Source of the DNA: Yimella lutea
GTDB taxonomy: Bacteria; Actinomycetota; Actinomycetes; Actinomycetales; Dermatophilaceae
Reading direction: 5' to 3'
NCBI RefSeq assembly: GCF_006715095.1
Contig: NZ_VFMO01000001.1
Span: forward strand, 1,736,001 to 1,800,000
Length of the DNA: 64,000 nucleotides
Below the pieces are notes generated by a model that was given only the letters and a program-made list of their open reading frames with translations, did not search any database and was not told where the DNA came from. Position 1 is the stretch's first letter. Each line of letters opens with the position of its first letter. Made by a program: the position numbers and the translations under genes. Below, in pieces: positions 16,845 to 26,066 of the stretch.

Positions 16845-17243
16845 ATGGATGGGGGATCGGCGCTCATCGTCACCGTGATCGGCTTCGTGGCCGTCCTGGT
16901 CGGCGGGCTGCTCACCATGCTCTGCTTCCGGGTCGTCGACCGCGGCAACCACTCGACGCGGCCGGCGGCGGACGCCGACGAACACTCCGTCGAGGCCGCA
17001 GGATCGAGCCTGCGCGGGGGCGCGTGGATTGGGGGTCTGGAGCGGCTGGCGATCTACTCGGGACTTCTGCTTGGTTGGCCCGAAGCGATCGCGATCGTGC
17101 TGGCTGTCAAGGGCCTCGGTCGATACCCGGAACTGAAGAACGGCGACAACTCGGCGGTGGCCGAGCGATTCATCATCGGCACGTTCGTCAGCGTGCTCTG
17201 GGCGTGCGGGTGCGCGGGAGTTGCGCACTGGTTGATCGGCTGA
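16845..17243 (+). CDS. SatE-like small membrane protein
   Basis: A 132-residue membrane protein: an N-terminal helix (LIVTVIGFVAVLVGGLLTML), a polar loop, then GAWIGGLERLAIYSGLLLG, EAIAIVLAVKGLGRYPELK and RFIIGTFVSVLWACGCAGV. The W-I-G-x-L-E-R and K-x-L-x-R-x-x-E-L-K signatures match the C-terminal part of DUF3307/SatE proteins; the usual N-terminal multi-helix part appears reduced to one helix. The start is ATG 16845 (GTG 16836 is possible), 10 bases after the SatD-like gene, so they are co-transcribed. Function unknown. Confidence 0.65.
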   Translation: MDGGSALIVTVIGFVAVLVGGLLTMLCFRVVDRGNHSTRPAADADEHSVEAAGSSLRGGAWIGGLERLAIYSGLLLGWPEAIAIVLAVKGLGRYPELKNGDNSAVAERFIIGTFVSVLWACGCAGVAHWLIG

Positions 17244-17507
17244 GCGTGGACGGACGGCTGACCCATCTGGGCCGAATCCATAGCCACACACGAACGTCAG
17301 CGCGGAACAAGACCTGAAGCGAGGGATCCGTCAGGAGACCCAGCGCAGGTCGATTCCTGCTCGGTCACTTTGGTGTTCGATCGACTGGCGGGCGACGGAT
17401 CGTCGTGGACGGTGGATGTGCGGCGCCGTGGACCAGTAGGTCTTGCCCGTCGTCCGGACGGTGAAAATCGCTCGCTGTCGCGAGATGACGCAGGCTACGT
17501 TCGGGCG

Positions 17508-18032
17508 GTGACCGACAATCGATTCGAAGCTCCCATGGCCGGCGACGAGGTTGCCACCGTCCTCGGCTTCCTTCAGTACCTGCGCGACACTTTCCGATGG
17601 AAGATCGAGGGACTCGACGACGAGCAATTGCAACAGCCCCTCGCGCCGTCCACCATGACGCTCGCTGGGATGACCACGCACCTGGCGTTCGTCGAGAACT
17701 ACTGGTTCACCTACGTATTCGAGGGCAAGCGTCCACTCGAAATGTTCGCCGACAACGATTGGGACGCGGCTCCGGACTACGACTGGGAGATGGCTGCCGG
17801 CATGTCACCGGACCAACGCACCGAGTTGCTGAGCCGGATGCAGCAAGAGTCAGACTCCGTCGTCGATGCAGCGCTCACCAGCGGCGGACTCGACCTCACT
17901 GCGCAGAACCCGGGCCAGGACGATCGGGTCAGCTTGCGGTGGATCCTGGTGCACCTGGTCGAGGAGTACGCGCGGCACAACGGCCATGCCGATCTACTCC
18001 GCGAGGCGATCGACGGACAGGTCGGCGAATGA
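17508..18032 (+). CDS. DinB-fold (DUF664) protein
   Basis: A 174-residue four-helix-bundle protein of the DinB/DUF664 superfamily (unrelated to polymerase IV). Segments TMTLAGMTTHLAFVENYWF and ILVHLVEEYARHNGHADLL supply the three histidines that bind a divalent metal in this fold. Members include thiol-dependent S-transferases using mycothiol or bacillithiol; many are uncharacterised. GTG 17508 gives the family-like start. The stop overlaps the following GNAT gene by three bases. The substrate is unknown. Confidence 0.82.
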   Translation: MTDNRFEAPMAGDEVATVLGFLQYLRDTFRWKIEGLDDEQLQQPLAPSTMTLAGMTTHLAFVENYWFTYVFEGKRPLEMFADNDWDAAPDYDWEMAAGMSPDQRTELLSRMQQESDSVVDAALTSGGLDLTAQNPGQDDRVSLRWILVHLVEEYARHNGHADLLREAIDGQVGE

Positions 18033-18532
18033 GCACCATCCGTGCGGCGACCGATGCCGACTGGGCTCAGATCTGGCCGTTCTGGAGGGACATCGTCCAG
18101 GCCGGCGAAACCTACGCCTTCCCCTTCGACCTGACCAGTGAGCAGGCTCGCGGTTGGTGGATGGAACAGCCGCCTGGGCAGACCGTTGTGTGGGTAGACG
18201 ATGACGGCAGTGAGTCAGGCGCCGTGCTGGGCAGCGCGAAGATGGGCCCCAACCGGCCGGGCAACGGTTCCCACATAGGCACGGCCAGCTTCATGGTCTC
18301 GCCCGACGCCCGGGGCAGGGGCGTCGGCCGCACGCTGGGGGAGTACGTCGTGCAGTGGCACCGCGACCAGGGGTTCCACGGCATCCAGTTCAACGCGGTG
18401 GTCGAGACCAACGAATCCGCCGTCAAGCTGTGGAAGTCGTTGGGGTTCGACGTGATCGGCACTGTGCCTGACGCTTTCCGGCATCCGCAGCAGGGTCTCG
18501 TCGGCCTGCATGTGATGTACCTGGCGCTCTAG
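18029..18532 (+). CDS. GNAT family N-acetyltransferase
   Basis: A 167-residue GNAT acetyltransferase starting MSTIRAATDADW. Acetyl-CoA-binding motif A is FMVSPDARGRGVGRTLGEY, and motif B is NESAVKLWKSLGFDVIGTVP. It resembles the L-amino-acid or phosphinothricin N-acetyltransferase-like branch, but the acceptor is not identifiable. The start overlaps the DinB-fold gene (ATGA) and the stop overlaps the convergent downstream gene by four bases. Confidence 0.85.
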   Translation: MSTIRAATDADWAQIWPFWRDIVQAGETYAFPFDLTSEQARGWWMEQPPGQTVVWVDDDGSESGAVLGSAKMGPNRPGNGSHIGTASFMVSPDARGRGVGRTLGEYVVQWHRDQGFHGIQFNAVVETNESAVKLWKSLGFDVIGTVPDAFRHPQQGLVGLHVMYLAL

Positions 18533-19452
18533 TCGAGCAACTCCACGGTCCAGTAGTTCGACGGTTTCGGCTGCTTCAGGCACGAGTCCTTGAGGTCTGG
18601 CCCGGCGCACGAGGTGACTTGCACACGCCAGGTGCGCCCGTTCCGGTGCTGCACCCGCATTCGGTCGACGTCCTCCTCCTCGACGGTGAATGCGTCCAGG
18701 GCGAGTTCACCGCTCTCGGCGCGGACGGCGGCTTCGGCGGCCTGCGCGGGTGGTGCGAGCACGCTGCGCCCCCGGTTGTGCGACAACGAATTCAGCGAGG
18801 CCGCCACCTCGCGCCGGCGTTCCGCGTCGTATGCGTCGAGCGCCGTCTGCCCGGTCAGTCGGGCGTAGGTCTGACCGGAGGGAAGCATGACCGCAGTGGG
18901 TGCGAACCGGTGTCCGCCCGTGTGCGAGCACTCCCACACGCGTCCGGGGTGTTGTTCGGACGCGTGTGCCGCCACCGGTCGGCCCCGTACCGCACAACAC
19001 TGGTCGCGTTTACTGTTGGCGCAGACCAGGAGGGCGACGTCGCGTGTCTCCTCCAGCAGCGGCACCACCTGGCTCACAGCATCCGGACCTTCGGCGATGT
19101 GCAGGCGCCAATCGATACGGAGCAGGTCAGCCGGATCACCCAGCGATCCTTCCAACAGCCACGGGTCATCGGCCAATCCGCCTGCGACGAAACAGAATCG
19201 TGAGAGTGAAGTGTCGTGGGTGTCGACGTGTCGACCCGGTCGGCGGATGAGCAACAGCCGACCTCCGGCGTCCGAGATCGCGCGTTCGAGCGCAGGGCCG
19301 ATACCTTCCGGCAGATGAGCTGTCGCGATGGCGTCATGACCCCACGGTCCGTTCTGTTCCAGCGCGACCCAGAACTGCGCCACCGATGCCGAACCCGGCG
19401 CCGGGAGCCCGGCTTCGTCCCACTGCCGCGAACACTGCGTCACGTCACTCAT
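18529..19452 (-). CDS. Sucrase/ferredoxin-like (thioredoxin-like Fe-S) protein
   Basis: A 307-residue member of the sucrase/ferredoxin-like family (yeast Apd1 relatives), a thioredoxin-like fold binding a [2Fe-2S] cluster. The segment LLVCANSKRDQCCAVRGRPV and the motif WECSHTGGHRFAPTAV carry the Cys and HTGGH histidines used as ligands in Apd1-type proteins. The C-terminal third is a separate small domain. No membrane anchor or transport motif. It is probably a redox protein; electron partner unknown. Confidence 0.8.
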   Translation of the reverse strand: MSDVTQCSRQWDEAGLPAPGSASVAQFWVALEQNGPWGHDAIATAHLPEGIGPALERAISDAGGRLLLIRRPGRHVDTHDTSLSRFCFVAGGLADDPWLLEGSLGDPADLLRIDWRLHIAEGPDAVSQVVPLLEETRDVALLVCANSKRDQCCAVRGRPVAAHASEQHPGRVWECSHTGGHRFAPTAVMLPSGQTYARLTGQTALDAYDAERRREVAASLNSLSHNRGRSVLAPPAQAAEAAVRAESGELALDAFTVEEEDVDRMRVQHRNGRTWRVQVTSCAGPDLKDSCLKQPKPSNYWTVELLD

Positions 19453-19484
19453 GCGGGCCAGTCTGCCGGGCCGATCGTCGACGG

Positions 19485-21953
19485 TCAGTCGTCGGACGGT
19501 TCGGTTGCGGTGTCTGCGACCGAGCCGGCGATCGCAGCGAGGTTGCCGGTGAGGGGCACGCCACTGCCGTCGCGGCGGGTGTCGGCGTCCGGCAGGTCGA
19601 CCGCGACACCTGCGCCGGTTGCGGCGCGTGGTGCACGTCCGGCCCAGGCGAAGACGAGCTCGTCCTCACCGCGCAGGAAACGCTGGCAGCGGACGCCGCC
19701 GGTGGCCCGACCCTTGCCGGGGTAGGCGGCGAATTCGGTGACCTTGATCGACCCGCCTCCGGTGCCCGGCAGCGCACCGGAGGAGTCGGCAACCGTGACC
19801 AGCACCGCGTCGGCCGATTCGACGGCGCCGAACCAGATCGCCTTTGCGCCGGCGCCGAGCTTGATGCCTGCCACGCCACCACCGGTGCGACCCTGCGGCC
19901 GCACGCCGGACGCGGGGAAGTGCAGGAGCATGGCCGCCGACGTCACGAATGTAAGTTCGGCTGTGTCGGAAGCGGGTTGAGCTGCACCGACCACCTCATC
20001 GCCGTCCTTGAGCGTGATCACCTCGAACGAATCACGGTTCGGGTACTCGGTGGTGACCCGCTTGACCACACCGTTCGCCGTACCGATCGCGAGCGGCGGA
20101 GCCGAAGCGTCCAGGCTGATCAACGTGAGCACCTTCTCCCCGGCGGGCAGATCGACGAACGCCGCGAGCGGGGCTCCGCCCGACAACGCCGGCGCCTCAT
20201 TGGTGGCGACCAGGGTCGGCAGGTCGAGGGCGGTCAGCCGGGTGACCCGTCCGGAGGAGGTCACCACGCCGAAGTCGCCGCGGACCGTCGTGCGTACTGC
20301 GCCGACGATCGCATCATGATTTCTACGAGAACCGCTGTCGGACAACGGATCCGCTGTCGTCGTGCGAGCCAGCAGTCCGCTGGAGGACAGCAATACCCAG
20401 CACGGGTCATCAGTGACCTCGAGCGGCGTGGCCGTCTGCTTCGGAGCTCCGGAGGACTCAAGCAGCACAGTCCGGCGAGGAGTGCCGTGCGCCTTGGCGA
20501 CGTCGGCGAGTTCGGTCGAGACGAGCTTGTTGAGCACCTTCTCATCGCCAAGGATCGCCTCGAGTTCCTCGATGGCCTTGCGCAGTTCGTCGGCCTCCTG
20601 CTCCAACTCGATGCGGGAGAACTTCGTCAGTCGGCGCAGTTGGAGGTCGAGGATGTAGTTGGCCTGCGCTTCGGACAGATCGAACACCTGCATCAACCGG
20701 GCGCGGGCGGCAGCGGAGTCGTCGCTGGTGCGGATCACCTGGATGACCTCATCGATGTCGAGGATCGCGATGAGCAGACCCTCGACCAGGTGCAGACGGT
20801 CCTTCTTCTTCGCCAGCCGGAACTCGGTGCGGCGGCGCACCACGTCGATGCGGAAGTCGACGTAGACCTTCAGAAGTTCCTTCAGGCCGAGGGCGCGCGG
20901 CTGACCGTCGACGAGCGCGACGTTGTTGATGCCGAACGACTCCTCCATCGGGGTCAACTTGTACAACTGCTCCAGCACTGCGTCCGGGTTGAAGCCGTTC
21001 TTGATCTCGATGACGAGTTCGAGGCCCTTGTTGCGGTCGGACAGATCCTTGACGTCGGAGATGCCCTGGATCTTCTTGCCCTGGTGCAGATCCTTGATCT
21101 TCTCGATGACCTTCTCCGGACCGACCAGATAGGGCAGTTCGGTGACGACCAGACCCTTCTTACGCGGCGTGACATTCTCGACCCGCACCGTCGCACGAGT
21201 ACGGAACGAACCGCGTCCGGTGAGGTAGGCGTCCCGGATGCCTTCGAGCCCGACGATCTGGCCGCCCATCGGCAGGTCCGGGCCCGGAACGAACTTCATC
21301 AGGTCGTCCAGCGAGCAGTCGGGGTTGGTGATCAGGTGCCGCGCGGCGCCGATGACCTCGACCAGGTTGTGCGGGGGCATGTTGGTGGCCATACCGACCG
21401 CGATACCGCTGGCGCCGTTGACCAGCAGGTTCGGGAACGCCGCCGGCAGCACGGCGGGCTGCTGCTCGGATTCGTCGTAGTTGGGTACGAAGTCGACGGT
21501 GTTCTCGTCCAGCGACGCGGTCATCAGCAGCGCGGCGGGTGCCGGCCGGGCCTCGGTGTACCGCGACGCAGCGGGGCCCTGGTCGAGCGAGCCGAAGTTG
21601 CCGTGGCCATCGACCAGGGGAAGGCGCATCGTCCATGGCTGGGCCATACGCACCAGCGCGTCGTAGATCGCGGTGTCGCCGTGCGGGTGGTACTTACCCA
21701 TGACTTCGCCCACGACGCGCGAACACTTGACGTGATTGCGATCCGGACGCAGACCCAACTCGTCCATCGAGAACAGGATCCGGCGCTGCACCGGCTTCAG
21801 ACCGTCGCGGGCGTCCGGCAGAGCACGGGAATAGATGACCGAGTACGCGTACTCCAGGAACGCCGTCTGCATCTCGTCCTCGACCGTGATGTCGACGATG
21901 TTCTCGACGAAGTCGGGTTCGAGCGGTTGGTCGTCCTTACGACGGCGGGCCAT
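19485..21953 (-). CDS. parC: DNA topoisomerase IV subunit A (GyrA/ParC family)
   Basis: An 822-residue type IIA topoisomerase cleavage subunit. The winged-helix region has [21 protein letters not shown] (quinolone pocket Ser replaced by Thr-Ala here) and the active-site tyrosine is in [10 protein letters not shown]. The coiled coil and C-terminal pinwheel follow (residues about 500-800). The C-terminal domain has [14 protein letters not shown], a degenerate GyrA-box (canonical QRRGGKG), supporting a decatenating topoisomerase IV rather than a supercoiling gyrase. It partners the B subunit at 11538-13646, separated here by about 6 kb of repair and stress genes. Confidence 0.9.
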   Translation of the reverse strand: MARRRKDDQPLEPDFVENIVDITVEDEMQTAFLEYAYSVIYSRALPDARDGLKPVQRRILFSMDELGLRPDRNHVKCSRVVGEVMGKYHPHGDTAIYDALVRMAQPWTMRLPLVDGHGNFGSLDQGPAASRYTEARPAPAALLMTASLDENTVDFVPNYDESEQQPAVLPAAFPNLLVNGASGIAVGMATNMPPHNLVEVIGAARHLITNPDCSLDDLMKFVPGPDLPMGGQIVGLEGIRDAYLTGRGSFRTRATVRVENVTPRKKGLVVTELPYLVGPEKVIEKIKDLHQGKKIQGISDVKDLSDRNKGLELVIEIKNGFNPDAVLEQLYKLTPMEESFGINNVALVDGQPRALGLKELLKVYVDFRIDVVRRRTEFRLAKKKDRLHLVEGLLIAILDIDEVIQVIRTSDDSAAARARLMQVFDLSEAQANYILDLQLRRLTKFSRIELEQEADELRKAIEELEAILGDEKVLNKLVSTELADVAKAHGTPRRTVLLESSGAPKQTATPLEVTDDPCWVLLSSSGLLARTTTADPLSDSGSRRNHDAIVGAVRTTVRGDFGVVTSSGRVTRLTALDLPTLVATNEAPALSGGAPLAAFVDLPAGEKVLTLISLDASAPPLAIGTANGVVKRVTTEYPNRDSFEVITLKDGDEVVGAAQPASDTAELTFVTSAAMLLHFPASGVRPQGRTGGGVAGIKLGAGAKAIWFGAVESADAVLVTVADSSGALPGTGGGSIKVTEFAAYPGKGRATGGVRCQRFLRGEDELVFAWAGRAPRAATGAGVAVDLPDADTRRDGSGVPLTGNLAAIAGSVADTATEPSDD

Positions 21954-22103
21954 GGGTCTCCCTCGGTGGTGCCGGACAAGCTGAGTGTCCTGTCACCGCC
22001 GACGGCGACAGGCCATCTGCAAGTGTTGTTCAGCAGGCGCCGTCACGCCCGTTCCGACACGCGTTCGCCGCGCAATTCCGGGACGAACGAAGGGAATCGG
22101 AAC

Positions 22104-23129
22104 TCAGCGCTTGGCCCGGCGCCAGCCTGCGTCCCGGGCTTCCTGCTCGGAGCAGAACCAGCGTTCGCCCTTGGACGTCGTGATCCTGGTCTTGTCGTAC
22201 GCCGATTGACCGGGAAGGTGGTAGATCTTCTCGCCCTCGCTGTTGATGTTGCCCTTGATCGAGCAGCCGGCCGGCTCGGCCGCGGGCGGAGGCGTTGTCG
22301 GGCGTGCGGTCGGGCGTGCGGTCGGGCGGGGTGCCGGCGGCTGGGTGGATGTGCTCGGCGGGACGAAGGGAGCCGGTGCGGTCGCGGACGGGACGGCGGA
22401 GGCCGGGTTGAAGGCCGCGTCATAGCTGCAGGCACCCCACAGGCCGAGCTTGGCCGACTGAGCCTGGGTCTGCGCGGTGCGGAACGTATCCTGCTTGCCG
22501 TACGCCGCCGCGTAGGTGTACTCGCGACCGAACCCGCCGGCGATCATCGCCTGAGACACGTCCGTTCCGTCGGGCAGCACGACATATCGCACCAGCCGGT
22601 GGTACCGATCACGGTCGACCTGGGTCGGGTCGGCGACCAGGTGAACCTGCTTGGACTGGACCAGGCTCTGCATCCTGCTGGTGGCTTCCTTGGCGTAGCA
22701 GGCCACGGCGGTGTTCGGTTTACGACTCTCGGGTGTGTCGACGCCGAGCAGGCGCACCGGCTGCCGGACCCCGTTGATCCACACCTTGATCGTGTCCCCG
22801 TCGGTGATGCCGGCCACCTGCACCAGGCTGCCGGCTGGCCGAGCAGAAGCGGTGCTACCGGGTGTCGTGGCCGTCGTCTCACCACCTGTGGACGGTGCGG
22901 CTGCCGCCGCTGCCGAGGTAGAGGTGCCGTTGGTCGGCTCGTCGCTCGCTGCTTCCGGTACCGCTGAATTCTCTTGCGCTGCAGTGGATCCGGCGTTCAC
23001 GGATGCCGTCGAAACGGCCGATGTGTGCTGCGCGACGGAAGTCTGGGTCGTGTCCGGGGCCGGGTTGCAGCTCGCCAGAAGCGGCACGAGCAGGGCAGGA
23101 GTCAGCGCACGGAGTGAAAGGCGGGGCAC
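22104..23129 (-). CDS. Thermonuclease-family lipoprotein with C-terminal wall-type domain
   Basis: A 341-residue secreted nuclease. The N-terminus has a lipobox (LLASC, lipidated Cys21), then an Ala/Ser/Thr-rich spacer to about residue 100, then a staphylococcal-nuclease fold: VAGITDGDTIKVWING, VRLLGVDTPESRKP, AMIAGGFGREY. A Pro/Thr-rich linker leads to a C-terminal segment KGNINSEGEKIYHLPGQ and GERWFCSEQEARDAGWR, a small domain frequent on extracellular actinobacterial nucleases. Likely anchored outside the membrane and degrading DNA or RNA for nutrient use or against other DNA. It stands alone between parC and a VOC gene. Confidence 0.85.
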   Translation of the reverse strand: MPRLSLRALTPALLVPLLASCNPAPDTTQTSVAQHTSAVSTASVNAGSTAAQENSAVPEAASDEPTNGTSTSAAAAAAPSTGGETTATTPGSTASARPAGSLVQVAGITDGDTIKVWINGVRQPVRLLGVDTPESRKPNTAVACYAKEATSRMQSLVQSKQVHLVADPTQVDRDRYHRLVRYVVLPDGTDVSQAMIAGGFGREYTYAAAYGKQDTFRTAQTQAQSAKLGLWGACSYDAAFNPASAVPSATAPAPFVPPSTSTQPPAPRPTARPTARPTTPPPAAEPAGCSIKGNINSEGEKIYHLPGQSAYDKTRITTSKGERWFCSEQEARDAGWRRAKR

Positions 23130-23209
23130 CTCACGAGATTAGATTGCAGTACTCATCCCGCGCAGGCGTTTCGCCGTTTCCGAGTCGACCCAGGAGCACA
23201 ATCGTCGGT

Positions 23210-23626
23210 ATGGCACTTCGCTGGTACACGATCGTCGTCGACAGCCACGACCCCGCACGACTGAGCAGGTGGTGGGCCGAGACCCTCGGCTGGGTGATCG
23301 TGTACGAGGCCGACGACGAGGTCGTCGTTGTTCCGCCGGGCACCAGTATCGATCCGGTGAAGTCGCTGGACGACTGGCTGGCCGAGGGGCAGGGTCTGGT
23401 CTTCGTGCCGGTGCCCGAGGACAAGACCGTCAAGAACCGGCTGCACATCGACCTCGCGCCGCACTCATCCCAGGATCGCGAAGCCGAGATCAAGGCGTTG
23501 CTCGAACGCGGGGCCACCGAGGTCGAGGTCGGTCAATCGGACGCCGACAAAGGCGCGGTCACCTGGACGGTGCTGGCTGATCCGGAGGGCAACGAGTTCT
23601 GCGTGCTGTCCACCCGCGACCGCTGA
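23210..23626 (+). CDS. VOC (glyoxalase/bleomycin-resistance fold) protein
   Basis: A 138-residue VOC-superfamily protein with two beta-alpha-beta-beta-beta units: YTIVVDSHDPARLSRWWAET at the start, LHIDLAP in the middle and VLADPEGNEFCVL near the end (the last containing the metal-binding Glu position). ATG 23210 was chosen; longer frames lack VOC-like sequence. The group is often annotated glyoxalase-like; a specific substrate cannot be assigned. Confidence 0.82.
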   Translation: MALRWYTIVVDSHDPARLSRWWAETLGWVIVYEADDEVVVVPPGTSIDPVKSLDDWLAEGQGLVFVPVPEDKTVKNRLHIDLAPHSSQDREAEIKALLERGATEVEVGQSDADKGAVTWTVLADPEGNEFCVLSTRDR

Positions 23627-23675
23627 ACGTCCGCAATCGCAGCGAGTTGACCCGCGAGTTTCGCGGACTTTCGGA

Positions 23676-24485
23676 TCAGTTGCCGTTGATCTCGTCGCGC
23701 CAACGCAGCCACGGCTCGACCGGAGCGAGGTCGTAGTCAGGCCCGCCGGTGCCCATCGTGAACAGACGCGCACCCAGGTCGTACAGCGGTTGTCCCTCGA
23801 CCTGCGGAGCGTCCGGGGAGCGTCCCTCGCGCCCCTTACCGCCCACCCCGACGGAGATCTCGATCTCCTCGATGGGGCGACCTTCCCGCTCGCAATGCCC
23901 CTGCAGCACCGACAGCTTGTGCTTCAGCACCGCGGGATCGGCGAAGGAGTGCCACGTATCGGCGTACTGAGCGACGAGCTTGAGAGTCTTCTTCTCGCCG
24001 CCTCCGCCGATGAGCGTGGGGATCTTGCGCGTCGGTGCGGGGTTCAACTGCTCGTAGCGCTGCTCGATCTTCGGCAGCGCGGTCGCCAGCTCGTCCAATC
24101 GGCTTCCGGCAGTGCCGAATTCGTAGCCGTACTCGTCGTAGTCGCGCTCGAACCAACCCGAGCCGATGCCGAGGATCAGCCGTCCGTCGCTGATGTGGTC
24201 GACGGTGCGGGCCATGTCGGCCAGCAGGTTCGGGTTGCGGTAGCTGTTGCAGGTGACCAAGGCGCCGATCTCGACCCGGGTGGTCTGCTCCGCCCAGGCG
24301 GCGAGCATCGTCCAGCACTCGAAGTGCATGCCGTCGGGGTCGCCGTTGAGCGGGAAGAAGTGGTCCCAGTTGAAGATCACGTCGACGCCGAGGTGCTCGG
24401 CGCGGCGTACCGCGTCCCGGATCTTGTCGTACGAGCCGTGCTGGGGCTGGATCTGGACGCCGATGCGGACGGGGCGCTTGGTCAT
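23676..24485 (-). CDS. LLM-class F420-dependent oxidoreductase
   Basis: A 269-residue luciferase-like (TIM barrel) oxidoreductase of the F420-dependent class: RIGVQIQPQHGSYDKIRDAV, FNWDHFFPLNGDPDG, GALVTCNSYRNPNLLADMA, and LILGIGSGWFERDYDEYG. I chose ATG 24483-24485 (MTKRPVRIG) over one three codons upstream. It presumably uses reduced F420 or FMN on an unknown substrate. It is convergent with the VOC gene and divergent from the alpha-hydroxy-acid oxidase. Confidence 0.85.
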   Translation of the reverse strand: MTKRPVRIGVQIQPQHGSYDKIRDAVRRAEHLGVDVIFNWDHFFPLNGDPDGMHFECWTMLAAWAEQTTRVEIGALVTCNSYRNPNLLADMARTVDHISDGRLILGIGSGWFERDYDEYGYEFGTAGSRLDELATALPKIEQRYEQLNPAPTRKIPTLIGGGGEKKTLKLVAQYADTWHSFADPAVLKHKLSVLQGHCEREGRPIEEIEISVGVGGKGREGRSPDAPQVEGQPLYDLGARLFTMGTGGPDYDLAPVEPWLRWRDEINGN

Positions 24486-24511
24486 GAAACCCACGCTAAC
24501 GCGGTCCTAGG

Positions 24512-25570
24512 ATGGCAGGTATGCACCCGATGATCGAAGCTTTCCGGGAGACCGCTGCGCACCGTCTCGACCCACCGTTCTGGGAGTACGTCCAGCGCGG
24601 GTGCGGGATGGGAATCTCGGTGGCCGAGGCCGAATCCTCGTGGGCCGCCTACCGTCTGCGTCCACGGACGCTGCGCGATGTGTCGACCGTCGATCTCGGC
24701 CTCGACCTGTTCGGCACCTGGTCGAACCCCGTCGGGGTGGCACCGACCGCCTTCCACAAGCTCACGCACGCCGAGGGTGAGATCGCGACGGCCGGCGCCG
24801 CCGGCGCGGTGGGCAGTCCGTTCGTGCTCTCCAGTCGCTCCACCTGTCGGATCGAGGACGTCGGTGCGGCCGTGTGGGGGCCGTGGTGGTTCCAGGTCTA
24901 CATGACGCTCACGCGCGAGGTCACCGAAGGGATGGTGCGGCGCGCGGTCGCAACCGGTGCCACCGCCTTGGTGTTGACCGTCGACACCCCGTACGTCGGA
25001 CACCGCAACATCCCCGACTCCGGGCGTCCGATGGAGATGACCGACGAACTCGCGCTGGTGAACATGGGCGATCACCTCACTCCCCAACAGGCCCGCGCCC
25101 CGTGGTCGCACATCGACCAGGACCCGGCGATCGGGGTCGAGACGATCGAGTGGTTGAAGCAGATCAGCGGCCGGCCGGTCGTCGTGAAAGGCGTGCTCCG
25201 CGAGGACGACGCACGCTTGTTCGTCGATCACGGCGCGGACGCCGTTTGGGTGAGTGCGCACGGCGGACGCCAGCTCGACCGTGCCGTGACGCCCGCCAGT
25301 GTTCTTCCCGAAATTGTCGAGGCGGTGGGTGATTCGGTGCCGGTGGTCGTCGATGGCGGAGTGCGTGACGGCTTCGACATCCTCACCGCTTTGGGCCTCG
25401 GGGCGTCAGCGGTCTTCGTCGGTCGCCCTGCCCTCTGGGCGCTCGCGTCGCAGGGCCGTCCCGGCGTCGAGTCGTTGCTGCTCGAGTACGCCGCCGAGCT
25501 GAAGCACGTGATGGGCTTGGCCGGCGTCACCGACCTGCATCAGATCCGGGACGCCTGCCTTGTCCGATGA
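24512..25570 (+). CDS. FMN-dependent alpha-hydroxy-acid oxidizing enzyme (lactate oxidase/dehydrogenase family)
   Basis: A 352-residue (beta/alpha)8-barrel flavoenzyme oxidising 2-hydroxy acids to 2-oxo acids. Signatures: NPVGVAPTAFHKLTHAEGE, SSRSTCRIEDV, the FMN-binding lysine in VVKGVLREDDA, and the active-site VSAHGGRQLD (usual form SNHGGRQLD; here Ser-Ala replaces Ser-Asn). Lactate 2-monooxygenase, lactate dehydrogenase or glycolate oxidase are possible. ATG 24521 is an alternative start. The Asn-to-Ala change at the usual SNHGGR position is common in actinobacterial members but may tune specificity. Confidence 0.87.
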   Translation: MAGMHPMIEAFRETAAHRLDPPFWEYVQRGCGMGISVAEAESSWAAYRLRPRTLRDVSTVDLGLDLFGTWSNPVGVAPTAFHKLTHAEGEIATAGAAGAVGSPFVLSSRSTCRIEDVGAAVWGPWWFQVYMTLTREVTEGMVRRAVATGATALVLTVDTPYVGHRNIPDSGRPMEMTDELALVNMGDHLTPQQARAPWSHIDQDPAIGVETIEWLKQISGRPVVVKGVLREDDARLFVDHGADAVWVSAHGGRQLDRAVTPASVLPEIVEAVGDSVPVVVDGGVRDGFDILTALGLGASAVFVGRPALWALASQGRPGVESLLLEYAAELKHVMGLAGVTDLHQIRDACLVR

Positions 25571-25655
25571 CGAGGCCGATATGTCGCAGGAACAGTTCTG
25601 CTCGGTGTACGACCAGGTATCGGCAGGGTGGTGTGCAGGACGAGATGCACCTTCA

Positions 25656-26066
25656 TCAGCTGGTGAGGTGCTTGCCCTTCGCTTCGAGCGCGCGCCGCGC
25701 CTCGCTGTCGCACTTGTCGAGCGAGGCTCCGGTGGACGCGGTGACGCCGGCGATCACGAGCCCTTCGACCAGCGGTCCGCCGCACAGGCGTACCCGTGAG
25801 GCGAGGTCGGGGTCGAGGAACTCCAGCGCCATCTCGGCACTCATCACCGAGCTGCCCAGATCCATCAGGACGAGCACGCCGTCACCGGAGTCGGCCGCCT
25901 CGATCGCCGCGCTGACTGCGGTGGCATCCGTGCCGAATCCGCCGTCTGCGGTGCCGGACGCCACCACGATCGTGGGCGGGGTGCCGGCGCCGAACAGTTC
26001 GGACGACAACTCGACCGCGGCATCCGCAAGAGCTCGACTGTGCGAGACGACGACGATACCGATCAC
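25656..26066 (-). CDS. dhaM: Dihydroxyacetone kinase phosphoryl donor DhaM (EIIA domain only)
   Basis: A 136-residue EIIA-type (mannose-family fold) protein starting MIGIVVVSHSRALADAAVEL, with the phospho-accepting His at residue 9, and VLVLMDLGSSVMSAEM. It receives phosphate from PTS HPr and regenerates ATP-bound DhaL. Unlike the E. coli DhaM it lacks HPr-like and EI-like domains. Its start overlaps the dhaL stop by four bases, making it the last gene of the leftward operon. Confidence 0.9.
   Translation of the reverse strand: MIGIVVVSHSRALADAAVELSSELFGAGTPPTIVVASGTADGGFGTDATAVSAAIEAADSGDGVLVLMDLGSSVMSAEMALEFLDPDLASRVRLCGGPLVEGLVIAGVTASTGASLDKCDSEARRALEAKGKHLTS

Noticed and set aside
19386..22967. 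Long plus-strand open frame of 1193 codons opposite topoisomerase IV A
   Set aside because: It is antisense to a well-supported enzyme and its protein is compositionally typical of a GC-rich antisense shadow; no domain is visible.
23629..23668. Terminator between the VOC gene and the LLM oxidoreductase
   Set aside because: GTCCGC/GCGGAC and an inner CCGCGA/TCGCGG pairing exist, but the structure is irregular and has no T-tract.
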